Source: Siphonodentalium dalli (lineage: Eukaryota; Mollusca; Scaphopoda; Gadilida; Siphonodentaliidae). From it: 64,000 nucleotides of DNA. This document shows positions 44,101 through 59,100 of the stretch, in pieces. Position 1 is the first letter of the stretch. The number at the start of each line of letters is the position of its first letter. The DNA lies in NCBI GenBank assembly GCA_032622095.1, contig CP136061.1, positions 237,942,609-238,006,608 on the forward strand. Reading direction: 5' to 3'. Under the pieces are notes generated by a model. The model had not been told where the DNA came from, ran no database searches, and saw nothing but the letters and a program-made list of their open reading frames with translations. Made by a program: the position numbers and the translations under genes.

Positions 44101-47100
44101 ATGCAACACCAGACCCCTAAAACTGAGTGAAAATGGGGCCTGAACATGACTGGTGGTGGAAAATTGTGCTTTTTTGATGAATAATTTGTTAAAGGGGGTG
44201 GGGTTAAATTGTGTGTGATAAATAAAGAACCACAGAAGTGATATTGTTTTTGAACACATTTTTTCCATTGATGGGTAATTCTGAAGAAATGTAGGGAGTT
44301 ACAATTATTCCGCGAAAAAGCGGGCTATCGCTTTAAAGGGAAAAAGTAGCTTTTTATCATTTTTGATTCCTGGGAGTCACTTTAAAGCATTTTAATGCAT
44401 TTTACAGAGCCTGGTCTTTCAGTCCAATGAATATCTCATGCTTGATGTGGCTATTCTTGCTGCTGATGCTTTCTTTCACTTACATCAGCCAAAAAAATAG
44501 TAAGATTTTTCATAAAAAATGCCAATTTTTCAAGGTATTTTCAAAAAATTTCAAGGTGGTAATAGTCACATGATGATGCAAATGACCCATAACATGGGCA
44601 TGTCAACGACACATATATCAATTGTTATAAGAACCTAATTTAACAAGTATTTTGGATTTTATAGCCAGTGATATACAGATATATATCATAAAAGTGTGTC
44701 ATTTCCACTGGTGGGTATGGTCATTTGAAGGTTAATAGCACTAAAACTTGGACACATTTAAGAAAATGCTTCAGCAATTCAAAGAGAGCATATCTTTATT
44801 CAACTAATTCAATATACACCCACATCCAGTTATCTTGGATCACCCTTGCAGACCTGAAAATGTCATATTTTATTCTTCAATGTGCTGATAAAGTCATGCG
44901 CTTGATGCTCAGCTGATCAGATCTGGACTCAATGACCTCACATCACCAGAAGTTCTCTCATGGAAAGAATATTGAACAGTCTTCCATAGCTGATCCATGT
45001 ATGCAACACCAGACCCCTAAAACTGAGTGAAAATGGGGCCTGAACATGACTGGTGGTGGAAAATTGTGCTTTTTTGATGAATAATTTGTTAAAGGGGGTG
45101 GGGTTAAATTGTGTGTGATAAATAAAGAACCACAGAAGTGATATTGTTTTTGAACACATTTTTTCCATTGATGGGTAATTCTGAAGAAATGTAGGGAGTT
45201 ACAATTATTCCGCGAAAAAGCGGGCTATCGCTTTAGGTTACACTGGTGTAAATAAGGTTCCGAGTGACATCTAGCGGATGCGGGAGGAATATATAGGAGA
45301 GAATAAAATAGACACTGGGCCCTGATTGGTCAATAGCCTTGTGTGATTTTCACATAAAAAAAATCATCACACCTCTTCCCTATGATTTCCCATAGGTAAA
45401 ATAACCATTGGCACAGGAATTAACCCTTTGTAGTGAAGTTTGAATTTTTTGGTGTGGTCTAAAATATGACTGTATTTTTTTATGCGGTTCTGACACTAGT
45501 TACGAAAACATAAGATTTAAAGGCGAATTCCCTGCTAGACAGACATGATTTTTTTGTGTAAAAAGTTTCCCAAAATGTCAATTTTTAAGATTTAAAGAAA
45601 ATTTTGGACCCAACATTTATATTGCCAACACTATACGCTAAAACGTTAGCACTGAGGCCTATGGAAAACATTTACACCAGTGTAACCTAAAGGGAAAAAG
45701 TAGCTTTTTATCATTTTTGATTCCTGGGAGTCACTTTAAAGCATTTTAATGCATTTTACAGAGCCTGGTCTTTCAGTCCAATGAATATCTCATGCTTGAT
45801 GTGGCTATTCTTGCTGCTGATGCTTTCTTTCACTTACATCAGCCAAAAAAATAGTAAGATTTTTCATAAAAAATGCCAATTTTTCAAGGTATTTTCAAAA
45901 AATTTCAAGGTGGTAATAGTCACATGATGATGCAAATGACCCATAACATGGGCATGTCAACGACACATATATCAATTGTTATAAGAACCTAATTTAACAA
46001 GTATTTTGGATTTTATAGCCAGTGATATACAGATATATATCATAAAAGTGTGTCATTTCCACTGGTGGGTATGGTCATTTGAAGGTTAATAGCACTAAAA
46101 CTTGGACACATTTAAGAAAATGCTTCAGCAATTCAAAGAGAGCATATCTTTATTCAACTAATTCAATATACACCCACATCCAGTTATCTTGGATCACCCT
46201 TGCAGACCTGAAAATGTCATATTTTATTCTTCAATGTGCTGATAAAGTCATGCGCTTGATGCTCAGCTGATCAGATCTGGACTCAATGACCTCACATCAC
46301 CAGAAGTTCTCTCATGGAAAGAATATTGAACAGTCTTCCATAGCTGATCCATGTATGCAACACCAGACCCCTAAAACTGAGTGAAAATGGGGCCTGAACA
46401 TGACTGGTGGTGGAAAATTGTGCTTTTTTGATGAATAATTTGTTAAAGGGGGTGGGGTTAAATTGTGTGTGATAAATAAAGAACCACAGAAGTGATATTG
46501 TTTTTGAACACATTTTTTCCATTGATGGGTAATTCTGAAGAAATGTAGGGAGTTACAATTATTCCGCGAAAAAGCGGGCTATCGCTTTAGGTTACACTGG
46601 TGTAAATAAGGTTCCGAGTGACATCTAGCGGATGCGGGAGGAATATATAGGAGAGAATAAAATAGACACTGGGCCCTGATTGGTCAATAGCCTTGTGTGA
46701 TTTTCACATAAAAAAATCATCACACCTCTTCCCTATGATTTCCCATAGGTAAAATAACCATTGGCACAGGAATTAACCCTTTGTAGTGAAGTTTGAATTT
46801 TTTGGTGTGGTCTAAAATATGACTGTATTTTTTTATGCGGTTCTGACACTAGTTACGAAAACATAAGATTTAAAGGCGAATTCCCTGCTAGACAGACATG
46901 ATTTTTTTGTGTAAAAAGTTTCCCAAAATGTCAATTTTTAAGATTTAAAGAAAATTTTGGACCCAACATTTATATTGCCAACACTATACGCTAAAACGTT
47001 AGCACTGAGGCCTATGGAAAACATTTACACCAGTGTAACCTAAAGGGAAAAAGTAGCTTTTTATCATTTTTGATTCCTGGGAGTCACTTTAAAGCATTTT

Positions 47101-50100
47101 AATGCATTTTACAGAGCCTGGTCTTTCAGTCCAATGAATATCTCATGCTTGATGTGGCTATTCTTGCTGCTGATGCTTTCTTTCACTTACATCAGCCAAA
47201 AAAATAGTAAGATTTTTCATAAAAAATGCCAATTTTTCAAGGTATTTTCAAAAAATTTCAAGGTGGTAATAGTCACATGATGATGCAAATGACCCATAAC
47301 ATGGGCATGTCAACGACACATATATCAATTGTTATAAGAACCTAATTTAACAAGTATTTTGGATTTTATAGCCAGTGATATACAGATATATATCATAAAA
47401 GTGTGTCATTTCCACTGGTGGGTATGGTCATTTGAAGGTTAATAGCACTAAAACTTGGACACATTTAAGAAAATGCTTCAGCAATTCAAAGAGAGCATAT
47501 CTTTATTCAACTAATTCAATATACACCCACATCCAGTTATCTTGGATCACCCTTGCAGACCTGAAAATGTCATATTTTATTCTTCAATGTGCTGATAAAG
47601 TCATGCGCTTGATGCTCAGCTGATCAGATCTGGACTCAATGACCTCACATCACCAGAAGTTCTCTCATGGAAAGAATATTGAACAGTCTTCCATAGCTGA
47701 TCCATGTATGCAACACCAGACCCCTAAAACTGAGTGAAAATGGGGCCTGAACATGACTGGTGGTGGAAAATTGTGCTTTTTTGATGAATAATTTGTTAAA
47801 GGGGGTGGGGTTAAATTGTGTGTGATAAATAAAGAACCACAGAAGTGATATTGTTTTTGAACACATTTTTTCCATTGATGGGTAATTCTGAAGAAATGTA
47901 GGGAGTTACAATTATTCCGCGAAAAAGCGGGCTATCGCTTTAAAGGGAAAAAGTAGCTTTTTATCATTTTTGATTCCTGGGAGTCACTTTAAAGCATTTT
48001 AATGCATTTTACAGAGCCTGGTCTTTCAGTCCAATGAATATCTCATGCTTGATGTGGCTATTCTTGCTGCTGATGCTTTCTTTCACTTACATCAGCCAAA
48101 AAAATAGTAAGATTTTTCATAAAAAATGCCAATTTTTCAAGGTATTTTCAAAAAATTTCAAGGTGGTAATAGTCACATGATGATGCAAATGACCCATAAC
48201 ATGGGCATGTCAACGACACATATATCAATTGTTATAAGAACCTAATTTAACAAGTATTTTGGATTTTATAGCCAGTGATATACAGATATATATCATAAAA
48301 GTGTGTCATTTCCACTGGTGGGTATGGTCATTTGAAGGTTAATAGCACTAAAACTTGGACACATTTAAGAAAATGCTTCAGCAATTCAAAGAGAGCATAT
48401 CTTTATTCAACTAATTCAATATACACCCACATCCAGTTATCTTGGATCACCCTTGCAGACCTGAAAATGTCATATTTTATTCTTCAATGTGCTGATAAAG
48501 TCATGCGCTTGATGCTCAGCTGATCAGATCTGGACTCAATGACCTCACATCACCAGAAGTTCTCTCATGGAAAGAATATTGAACAGTCTTCCATAGCTGA
48601 TCCATGTATGCAACACCAGACCCCTAATACTGAGTGAAAATGGGGCCTGAACATGACTGGTGGTGGAAAATTGTGCTTTTTTGATGAATAATTTGTTAAA
48701 GGGGGTGGGGTTAAATTGTGTGTGATAAATAAAGAACCACAGAAGTGATATTGTTTTTGAACACATTTTTTCCATTGATGGGTAATTCTGAAGAAATGTA
48801 GGGAGTTACAATTATTCCGCGAAAAAGCGGGCTATCGCTTTAAAGGGAAAAAGTAGCTTTTTATCATTTTTGATTCCTGGGAGTCACTTTAAAGCATTTT
48901 AATGCATTTTACAGAGCCTGGTCTTTCAGTCCAATGAATATCTCATGCTTGATGTGGCTATTCTTGCTGCTGATGCTTTCTTTCACTTACATCAGCCAAA
49001 AAAATAGTAAGATTTTTCATAAAAAATGCCAATTTTTCAAGGTATTTTCAAAAAATTTCAAGGTGGTAATAGTCACATGATGATGCAAATGACCCATAAC
49101 ATGGGCATGTCAACGACACATATATCAATTGTTATAAGAACCTAATTTAACAAGTATTTTGGATTTTATAGCCAGTGATATACAGATATATATCATAAAA
49201 GTGTGTCATTTCCACTGGTGGGTATGGTCATTTGAAGGTTAATAGCACTAAAACTTGGACACATTTAAGAAAATGCTTCAGCAATTCAAAGAGAGCATAT
49301 CTTTATTCAACTAATTCAATATACACCCACATCCAGTTATCTTGGATCACCCTTGCAGACCTGAAAATGTCATATTTTATTCTTCAATGTGCTGATAAAG
49401 TCATGCGCTTGATGCTCAGCTGATCAGATCTGGACTCAATGACCTCACATCACCAGAAGTTCTCTCATGGAAAGAATATTGAACAGTCTTCCATAGCTGA
49501 TCCATGTATGCAACACCAGACCCCTAAAACTGAGTGAAAATGGGGCCTGAACATGACTGGTGGTGGAAAATTGTGCTTTTTTGATGAATAATTTGTTAAA
49601 GGGGGTGGGGTTAAATTGTGTGTGATAAATAAAGAACCACAGAAGTGATATTGTTTTTGAACACATTTTTTCCATTGATGGGTAATTCTGAAGAAATGTA
49701 GGGAGTTACAATTATTCCGCGAAAAAGCGGGCTATCGCTTTAGGTTACACTGGTGTAAATAAGGTTCCGAGTGACATCTAGCGGATGCGGGAGGAATATA
49801 TAGGAGAGAATAAAATAGACACTGGGCCCTGATTGGTCAATAGCCTTGTGTGATTTTCACATAAAAAAATCATCACACCTCTTCCCTATGATTTCCCATA
49901 GGTAAAATAACCATTGGCACAGGAATTAACCCTTTGTAGTGAAGTTTGAATTTTTTGGTGTGGTCTAAAATATGACTGTATTTTTTTATGCGGTTCTGAC
50001 ACTAGTTACGAAAACATAAGATTTAAAGGCGAATTCCCTGCTAGACAGACATGATTTTTTTGTGTAAAAAGTTTCCCAAAATGTCAATTTTTAAGATTTA

Positions 50101-53100
50101 AAGAAAATTTTGGACCCAACATTTATATTGCCAACACTATACGCTAAAACGTTAGCACTGAGGCCTATGGAAAACATTTACACCAGTGTAACCTAAAGGG
50201 AAAAAGTAGCTTTTTATCATTTTTGATTCCTGGGAGTCACTTTAAAGCATTTTAATGCATTTTACAGAGCCTGGTCTTTCAGTCCAATGAATATCTCATG
50301 CTTGATGTGGCTATTCTTGCTGCTGATGCTTTCTTTCACTTACATCAGCCAAAAAAATAGTAAGATTTTTCATAAAAAATGCCAATTTTTCAAGGTATTT
50401 TCAAAAAATTTCAAGGTGGTAATAGTCACATGATGATGCAAATGACCCATAACATGGGCATGTCAACGACACATATATCAATTGTTATAAGAACCTAATT
50501 TAACAAGTATTTTGGATTTTATAGCCAGTGATATACAGATATATATCATAAAAGTGTGTCATTTCCACTGGTGGGTATGGTCATTTGAAGGTTAATAGCA
50601 CTAAAACTTGGACACATTTAAGAAAATGCTTCAGCAATTCAAAGAGAGCATATCTTTATTCAACTAATTCAATATACACCCACATCCAGTTATCTTGGAT
50701 CACCCTTGCAGACCTGAAAATGTCATATTTTATTCTTCAATGTGCTGATAAAGTCATGCGCTTGATGCTCAGCTGATCAGATCTGGACTCAATGACCTCA
50801 CATCACCAGAAGTTCTCTCATGGAAAGAATATTGAACAGTCTTCCATAGCTGATCCATGTATGCAACACCAGACCCCTAAAACTGAGTGAAAATGGGGCC
50901 TGAACATGACTGGTGGTGGAAAATTGTGCTTTTTTGATGAATAATTTGTTAAAGGGGGTGGGGTTAAATTGTGTGTGATAAATAAAGAACCACAGAAGTG
51001 ATATTGTTTTTGAACACATTTTTTCCATTGATGGGTAATTCTGAAGAAATGTAGGGAGTTACAATTATTCCGCGAAAAAGCGGGCTATCGCTTTAAAGGG
51101 AAAAAGTAGCTTTTTATCATTTTTGATTCCTGGGAGTCACTTTAAAGCATTTTAATGCATTTTACAGAGCCTGGTCTTTCAGTCCAATGAATATCTCATG
51201 CTTGATGTGGCTATTCTTGCTGCTGATGCTTTCTTTCACTTACATCAGCCAAAAAAATAGTAAGATTTTTCATAAAAAATGCCAATTTTTCAAGGTATTT
51301 TCAAAAAATTTCAAGGTGGTAATAGTCACATGATGATGCAAATGACCCATAACATGGGCATGTCAACGACACATATATCAATTGTTATAAGAACCTAATT
51401 TAACAAGTATTTTGGATTTTATAGCCAGTGATATACAGATATATATCATAAAAGTGTGTCATTTCCACTGGTGGGTATGGTCATTTGAAGGTTAATAGCA
51501 CTAAAACTTGGACACATTTAAGAAAATGCTTCAGCAATTCAAAGAGAGCATATCTTTATTCAACTAATTCAATATACACCCACATCCAGTTATCTTGGAT
51601 CACCCTTGCAGACCTGAAAATGTCATATTTTATTCTTCAATGTGCTGATAAAGTCATGCGCTTGATGCTCAGCTGATCAGATCTGGACTCAATGACCTCA
51701 CATCACCAGAAGTTCTCTCATGGAAAGAATATTGAACAGTCTTCCATAGCTGATCCATGTATGCAACACCAGACCCCTAAAACTGAGTGAAAATGGGGCC
51801 TGAACATGACTGGTGGTGGAAAATTGTGCTTTTTTGATGAATAATTTGTTAAAGGGGGTGGGGTTAAATTGTGTGTGATAAATAAAGAACCACAGAAGTG
51901 ATATTGTTTTTGAACACATTTTTTCCATTGATGGGTAATTCTGAAGAAATGTAGGGAGTTACAATTATTCCGCGAAAAAGCGGGCTATCGCTTTAAAGGG
52001 AAAAAGTAGCTTTTTATCATTTTTGATTCCTGGGAGTCACTTTAAAGCATTTTAATGCATTTTACAGAGCCTGGTCTTTCAGTCCAATGAATATCTCATG
52101 CTTGATGTGGCTATTCTTGCTGCTGATGCTTTCTTTCACTTACATCAGCCAAAAAAATAGTAAGATTTTTCATAAAAAATGCCAATTTTTCAAGGTATTT
52201 TCAAAAAATTTCAAGGTGGTAATAGTCACATGATGATGCAAATGACCCATAACATGGGCATGTCAACGACACATATATCAATTGTTATAAGAACCTAATT
52301 TAACAAGTATTTTGGATTTTATAGCCAGTGATATACAGATATATATCATAAAAGTGTGTCATTTCCACTGGTGGGTATGGTCATTTGAAGGTTAATAGCA
52401 CTAAAACTTGGACACATTTAAGAAAATGCTTCAGCAATTCAAAGAGAGCATATCTTTATTCAACTAATTCAATATACACCCACATCCAGTTATCTTGGAT
52501 CACCCTTGCAGACCTGAAAATGTCATATTTTATTCTTCAATGTGCTGATAAAGTCATGCGCTTGATGCTCAGCTGATCAGATCTGGACTCAATGACCTCA
52601 CATCACCAGAAGTTCTCTCATGGAAAGAATATTGAACAGTCTTCCATAGCTGATCCATGTATGCAACACCAGACCCCTAAAACTGAGTGAAAATGGGGCC
52701 TGAACATGACTGGTGGTGGAAAATTGTGCTTTTTTGATGAATAATTTGTTAAAGGGGGTGGGGTTAAATTGTGTGTGATAAATAAAGAACCACAGAAGTG
52801 ATATTGTTTTTGAACACATTTTTTCCATTGATGGGTAATTCTGAAGAAATGTAGGGAGTTACAATTATTCCGCGAAAAAGCGGGCTATCGCTTTAGGTTA
52901 CACTGGTGTAAATAAGGTTCCGAGTGACATCTAGCGGATGCGGGAGGAATATATAGGAGAGAATAAAATAGACACTGGGCCCTGATTGGTCAATAGCCTT
53001 GTGTGATTTTCACATAAAAAAATCATCACACCTCTTCCCTATGATTTCCCATAGGTAAAATAACCATTGGCACAGGAATTAACCCTTTGTAGTGAAGTTT

Positions 53101-56100
53101 GAATTTTTTGGTGTGGTCTAAAATATGACTGTATTTTTTTATGCGGTTCTGACACTAGTTACGAAAACATAAGATTTAAAGGCGAATTCCCTGCTAGACA
53201 GACATGATTTTTTTGTGTAAAAAGTTTCCCAAAATGTCAATTTTTAAGATTTAAAGAAAATTTTGGACCCAACATTTATATTGCCAACACTATACGCTAA
53301 AACGTTAGCACTGAGGCCTATGGAAAACATTTACACCAGTGTAACCTAAAGGGAAAAAGTAGCTTTTTATCATTTTTGATTCCTGGGAGTCACTTTAAAG
53401 CATTTTAATGCATTTTACAGAGCCTGGTCTTTCAGTCCAATGAATATCTCATGCTTGATGTGGCTATTCTTGCTGCTGATGCTTTCTTTCACTTACATCA
53501 GCCAAAAAAATAGTAAGATTTTTCATAAAAAATGCCAATTTTTCAAGGTATTTTCAAAAAATTTCAAGGTGGTAATAGTCACATGATGATGCAAATGACC
53601 CATAACATGGGCATGTCAACGACACATATATCAATTGTTATAAGAACCTAATTTAACAAGTATTTTGGATTTTATAGCCAGTGATATACAGATATATATC
53701 ATAAAAGTGTGTCATTTCCACTGGTGGGTATGGTCATTTGAAGGTTAATAGCACTAAAACTTGGACACATTTAAGAAAATGCTTCAGCAATTCAAAGAGA
53801 GCATATCTTTATTCAACTAATTCAATATACACCCACATCCAGTTATCTTGGATCACCCTTGCAGACCTGAAAATGTCATATTTTATTCTTCAATGTGCTG
53901 ATAAAGTCATGCGCTTGATGCTCAGCTGATCAGATCTGGACTCAATGACCTCACATCACCAGAAGTTCTCTCATGGAAAGAATATTGAACAGTCTTCCAT
54001 AGCTGATCCATGTATGCAACACCAGACCCCTAAAACTGAGTGAAAATGGGGCCTGAACATGACTGGTGGTGGAAAATTGTGCTTTTTTGATGAATAATTT
54101 GTTAAAGGGGGTGGGGTTAAATTGTGTGTGATAAATAAAGAACCACAGAAGTGATATTGTTTTTGAACACATTTTTTCCATTGATGGGTAATTCTGAAGA
54201 AATGTAGGGAGTTACAATTATTCCGCGAAAAAGCGGGCTATCGCTTTAAAGGGAAAAAGTAGCTTTTTATCATTTTTGATTCCTGGGAGTCACTTTAAAG
54301 CATTTTAATGCATTTTACAGAGCCTGGTCTTTCAGTCCAATGAATATCTCATGCTTGATGTGGCTATTCTTGCTGCTGATGCTTTCTTTCACTTACATCA
54401 GCCAAAAAAATAGTAAGATTTTTCATAAAAAATGCCAATTTTTCAAGGTATTTTCAAAAAATTTCAAGGTGGTAATAGTCACATGATGATGCAAATGACC
54501 CATAACATGGGCATGTCAACGACACATATATCAATTGTTATAAGAACCTAATTTAACAAGTATTTTGGATTTTATAGCCAGTGATATACAGATATATATC
54601 ATAAAAGTGTGTCATTTCCACTGGTGGGTATGGTCATTTGAAGGTTAATAGCACTAAAACTTGGACACATTTAAGAAAATGCTTCAGCAATTCAAAGAGA
54701 GCATATCTTTATTCAACTAATTCAATATACACCCACATCCAGTTATCTTGGATCACCCTTGCAGACCTGAAAATGTCATATTTTATTCTTCAATGTGCTG
54801 ATAAAGTCATGCGCTTGATGCTCAGCTGATCAGATCTGGACTCAATGACCTCACATCACCAGAAGTTCTCTCATGGAAAGAATATTGAACAGTCTTCCAT
54901 AGCTGATCCATGTATGCAACACCAGACCCCTAAAACTGAGTGAAAATGGGGCCTGAACATGACTGGTGGTGGAAAATTGTGCTTTTTTGATGAATAATTT
55001 GTTAAAGGGGGTGGGGTTAAATTGTGTGTGATAAATAAAGAACCACAGAAGTGATATTGTTTTTGAACACATTTTTTCCATTGATGGGTAATTCTGAAGA
55101 AATGTAGGGAGTTACAATTATTCCGCGAAAAAGCGGGCTATCGCTTTAGGTTACACTGGTGTAAATAAGGTTCCGAGTGACATCTAGCGGATGCGGGAGG
55201 AATATATAGGAGAGAATAAAATAGACACTGGGCCCTGATTGGTCAATAGCCTTGTGTGATTTTCACATAAAAAAATCATCACACCTCTTCCCTATGATTT
55301 CCCATAGGTAAAATAACCATTGGCACAGGAATTAACCCTTTGTAGTGAAGTTTGAATTTTTTGGTGTGGTCTAAAATATGACTGTATTTTTTTATGCGGT
55401 TCTGACACTAGTTACGAAAACATAAGATTTAAAGGCGAATTCCCTGCTAGACAGACATGATTTTTTTGTGTAAAAAGTTTCCCAAAATGTCAATTTTTAA
55501 GATTTAAAGAAAATTTTGGACCCAACATTTATATTGCCAACACTATACGCTAAAACGTTAGCACTGAGGCCTATGGAAAACATTTACACCAGTGTAACCT
55601 AAAGGGAAAAAGTAGCTTTTTATCATTTTTGATTCCTGGGAGTCACTTTAAAGCATTTTAATGCATTTTACAGAGCCTGGTCTTTCAGTCCAATGAATAT
55701 CTCATGCTTGATGTGGCTATTCTTGCTGCTGATGCTTTCTTTCACTTACATCAGCCAAAAAAATAGTAAGATTTTTCATAAAAAATGCCAATTTTTCAAG
55801 GTATTTTCAAAAAATTTCAAGGTGGTAATAGTCACATGATGATGCAAATGACCCATAACATGGGCATGTCAACGACACATATATCAATTGTTATAAGAAC
55901 CTAATTTAACAAGTATTTTGGATTTTATAGCCAGTGATATACAGATATATATCATAAAAGTGTGTCATTTCCACTGGTGGGTATGGTCATTTGAAGGTTA
56001 ATAGCACTAAAACTTGGACACATTTAAGAAAATGCTTCAGCAATTCAAAGAGAGCATATCTTTATTCAACTAATTCAATATACACCCACATCCAGTTATC

Positions 56101-59100
56101 TTGGATCACCCTTGCAGACCTGAAAATGTCATATTTTATTCTTCAATGTGCTGATAAAGTCATGCGCTTGATGCTCAGCTGATCAGATCTGGACTCAATG
56201 ACCTCACATCACCAGAAGTTCTCTCATGGAAAGAATATTGAACAGTCTTCCATAGCTGATCCATGTATGCAACACCAGACCCCTAAAACTGAGTGAAAAT
56301 GGGGCCTGAACATGACTGGTGGTGGAAAATTGTGCTTTTTTGATGAATAATTTGTTAAAGGGGGTGGGGTTAAATTGTGTGTGATAAATAAAGAACCACA
56401 GAAGTGATATTGTTTTTGAACACATTTTTTCCATTGATGGGTAATTCTGAAGAAATGTAGGGAGTTACAATTATTCCGCGAAAAAGCGGGCTATCGCTTT
56501 AAAGGGAAAAAGTAGCTTTTTATCATTTTTGATTCCTGGGAGTCACTTTAAAGCATTTTAATGCATTTTACAGAGCCTGGTCTTTCAGTCCAATGAATAT
56601 CTCATGCTTGATGTGGCTATTCTTGCTGCTGATGCTTTCTTTCACTTACATCAGCCAAAAAAATAGTAAGATTTTTCATAAAAAATGCCAATTTTTCAAG
56701 GTATTTTCAAAAAATTTCAAGGTGGTAATAGTCACATGATGATGCAAATGACCCATAACATGGGCATGTCAACGACACATATATCAATTGTTATAAGAAC
56801 CTAATTTAACAAGTATTTTGGATTTTATAGCCAGTGATATACAGATATATATCATAAAAGTGTGTCATTTCCACTGGTGGGTATGGTCATTTGAAGGTTA
56901 ATAGCACTAAAACTTGGACACATTTAAGAAAATGCTTCAGCAATTCAAAGAGAGCATATCTTTATTCAACTAATTCAATATACACCCACATCCAGTTATC
57001 TTGGATCACCCTTGCAGACCTGAAAATGTCATATTTTATTCTTCAATGTGCTGATAAAGTCATGCGCTTGATGCTCAGCTGATCAGATCTGGACTCAATG
57101 ACCTCACATCACCAGAAGTTCTCTCATGGAAAGAATATTGAACAGTCTTCCATAGCTGATCCATGTATGCAACACCAGACCCCTAAAACTGAGTGAAAAT
57201 GGGGCCTGAACATGACTGGTGGTGGAAAATTGTGCTTTTTTGATGAATAATTTGTTAAAGGGGGTGGGGTTAAATTGTGTGTGATAAATAAAGAACCACA
57301 GAAGTGATATTGTTTTTGAACACATTTTTTCCATTGATGGGTAATTCTGAAGAAATGTAGGGAGTTACAATTATTCCGCGAAAAAGCGGGCTATCGCTTT
57401 AAAGGGAAAAAGTAGCTTTTTATCATTTTTGATTCCTGGGAGTCACTTTAAAGCATTTTAATGCATTTTACAGAGCCTGGTCTTTCAGTCCAATGAATAT
57501 CTCATGCTTGATGTGGCTATTCTTGCTGCTGATGCTTTCTTTCACTTACATCAGCCAAAAAAATAGTAAGATTTTTCATAAAAAATGCCAATTTTTCAAG
57601 GTATTTTCAAAAAATTTCAAGGTGGTAATAGTCACATGATGATGCAAATGACCCATAACATGGGCATGTCAACGACACATATATCAATTGTTATAAGAAC
57701 CTAATTTAACAAGTATTTTGGATTTTATAGCCAGTGATATACAGATATATATCATAAAAGTGTGTCATTTCCACTGGTGGGTATGGTCATTTGAAGGTTA
57801 ATAGCACTAAAACTTGGACACATTTAAGAAAATGCTTCAGCAATTCAAAGAGAGCATATCTTTATTCAACTAATTCAATATACACCCACATCCAGTTATC
57901 TTGGATCACCCTTGCAGACCTGAAAATGTCATATTTTATTCTTCAATGTGCTGATAAAGTCATGCGCTTGATGCTCAGCTGATCAGATCTGGACTCAATG
58001 ACCTCACATCACCAGAAGTTCTCTCATGGAAAGAATATTGAACAGTCTTCCATAGCTGATCCATGTATGCAACACCAGACCCCTAAAACTGAGTGAAAAT
58101 GGGGCCTGAACATGACTGGTGGTGGAAAATTGTGCTTTTTTGATGAATAATTTGTTAAAGGGGGTGGGGTTAAATTGTGTGTGATAAATAAAGAACCACA
58201 GAAGTGATATTGTTTTTGAACACATTTTTTCCATTGATGGGTAATTCTGAAGAAATGTAGGGAGTTACAATTATTCCGCGAAAAAGCGGGCTATCGCTTT
58301 AGGTTACACTGGTGTAAATAAGGTTCCGAGTGACATCTAGCGGATGCGGGAGGAATATATAGGAGAGAATAAAATAGACACTGGGCCCTGATTGGTCAAT
58401 AGCCTTGTGTGATTTTCACATAAAAAAATCATCACACCTCTTCCCTATGATTTCCCATAGGTAAAATAACCATTGGCACAGGAATTAACCCTTTGTAGTG
58501 AAGTTTGAATTTTTTGGTGTGGTCTAAAATATGACTGTATTTTTTTATGCGGTTCTGACACTAGTTACGAAAACATAAGATTTAAAGGCGAATTCCCTGC
58601 TAGACAGACATGATTTTTTTGTGTAAAAAGTTTCCCAAAATGTCAATTTTTAAGATTTAAAGAAAATTTTGGACCCAACATTTATATTGCCAACACTATA
58701 CGCTAAAACGTTAGCACTGAGGCCTATGGAAAACATTTACACCAGTGTAACCTAAAGGGAAAAAGTAGCTTTTTATCATTTTTGATTCCTGGGAGTCACT
58801 TTAAAGCATTTTAATGCATTTTACAGAGCCTGGTCTTTCAGTCCAATGAATATCTCATGCTTGATGTGGCTATTCTTGCTGCTGATGCTTTCTTTCACTT
58901 ACATCAGCCAAAAAAATAGTAAGATTTTTCATAAAAAATGCCAATTTTTCAAGGTATTTTCAAAAAATTTCAAGGTGGTAATAGTCACATGATGATGCAA
59001 ATGACCCATAACATGGGCATGTCAACGACACATATATCAATTGTTATAAGAACCTAATTTAACAAGTATTTTGGATTTTATAGCCAGTGATATACAGATA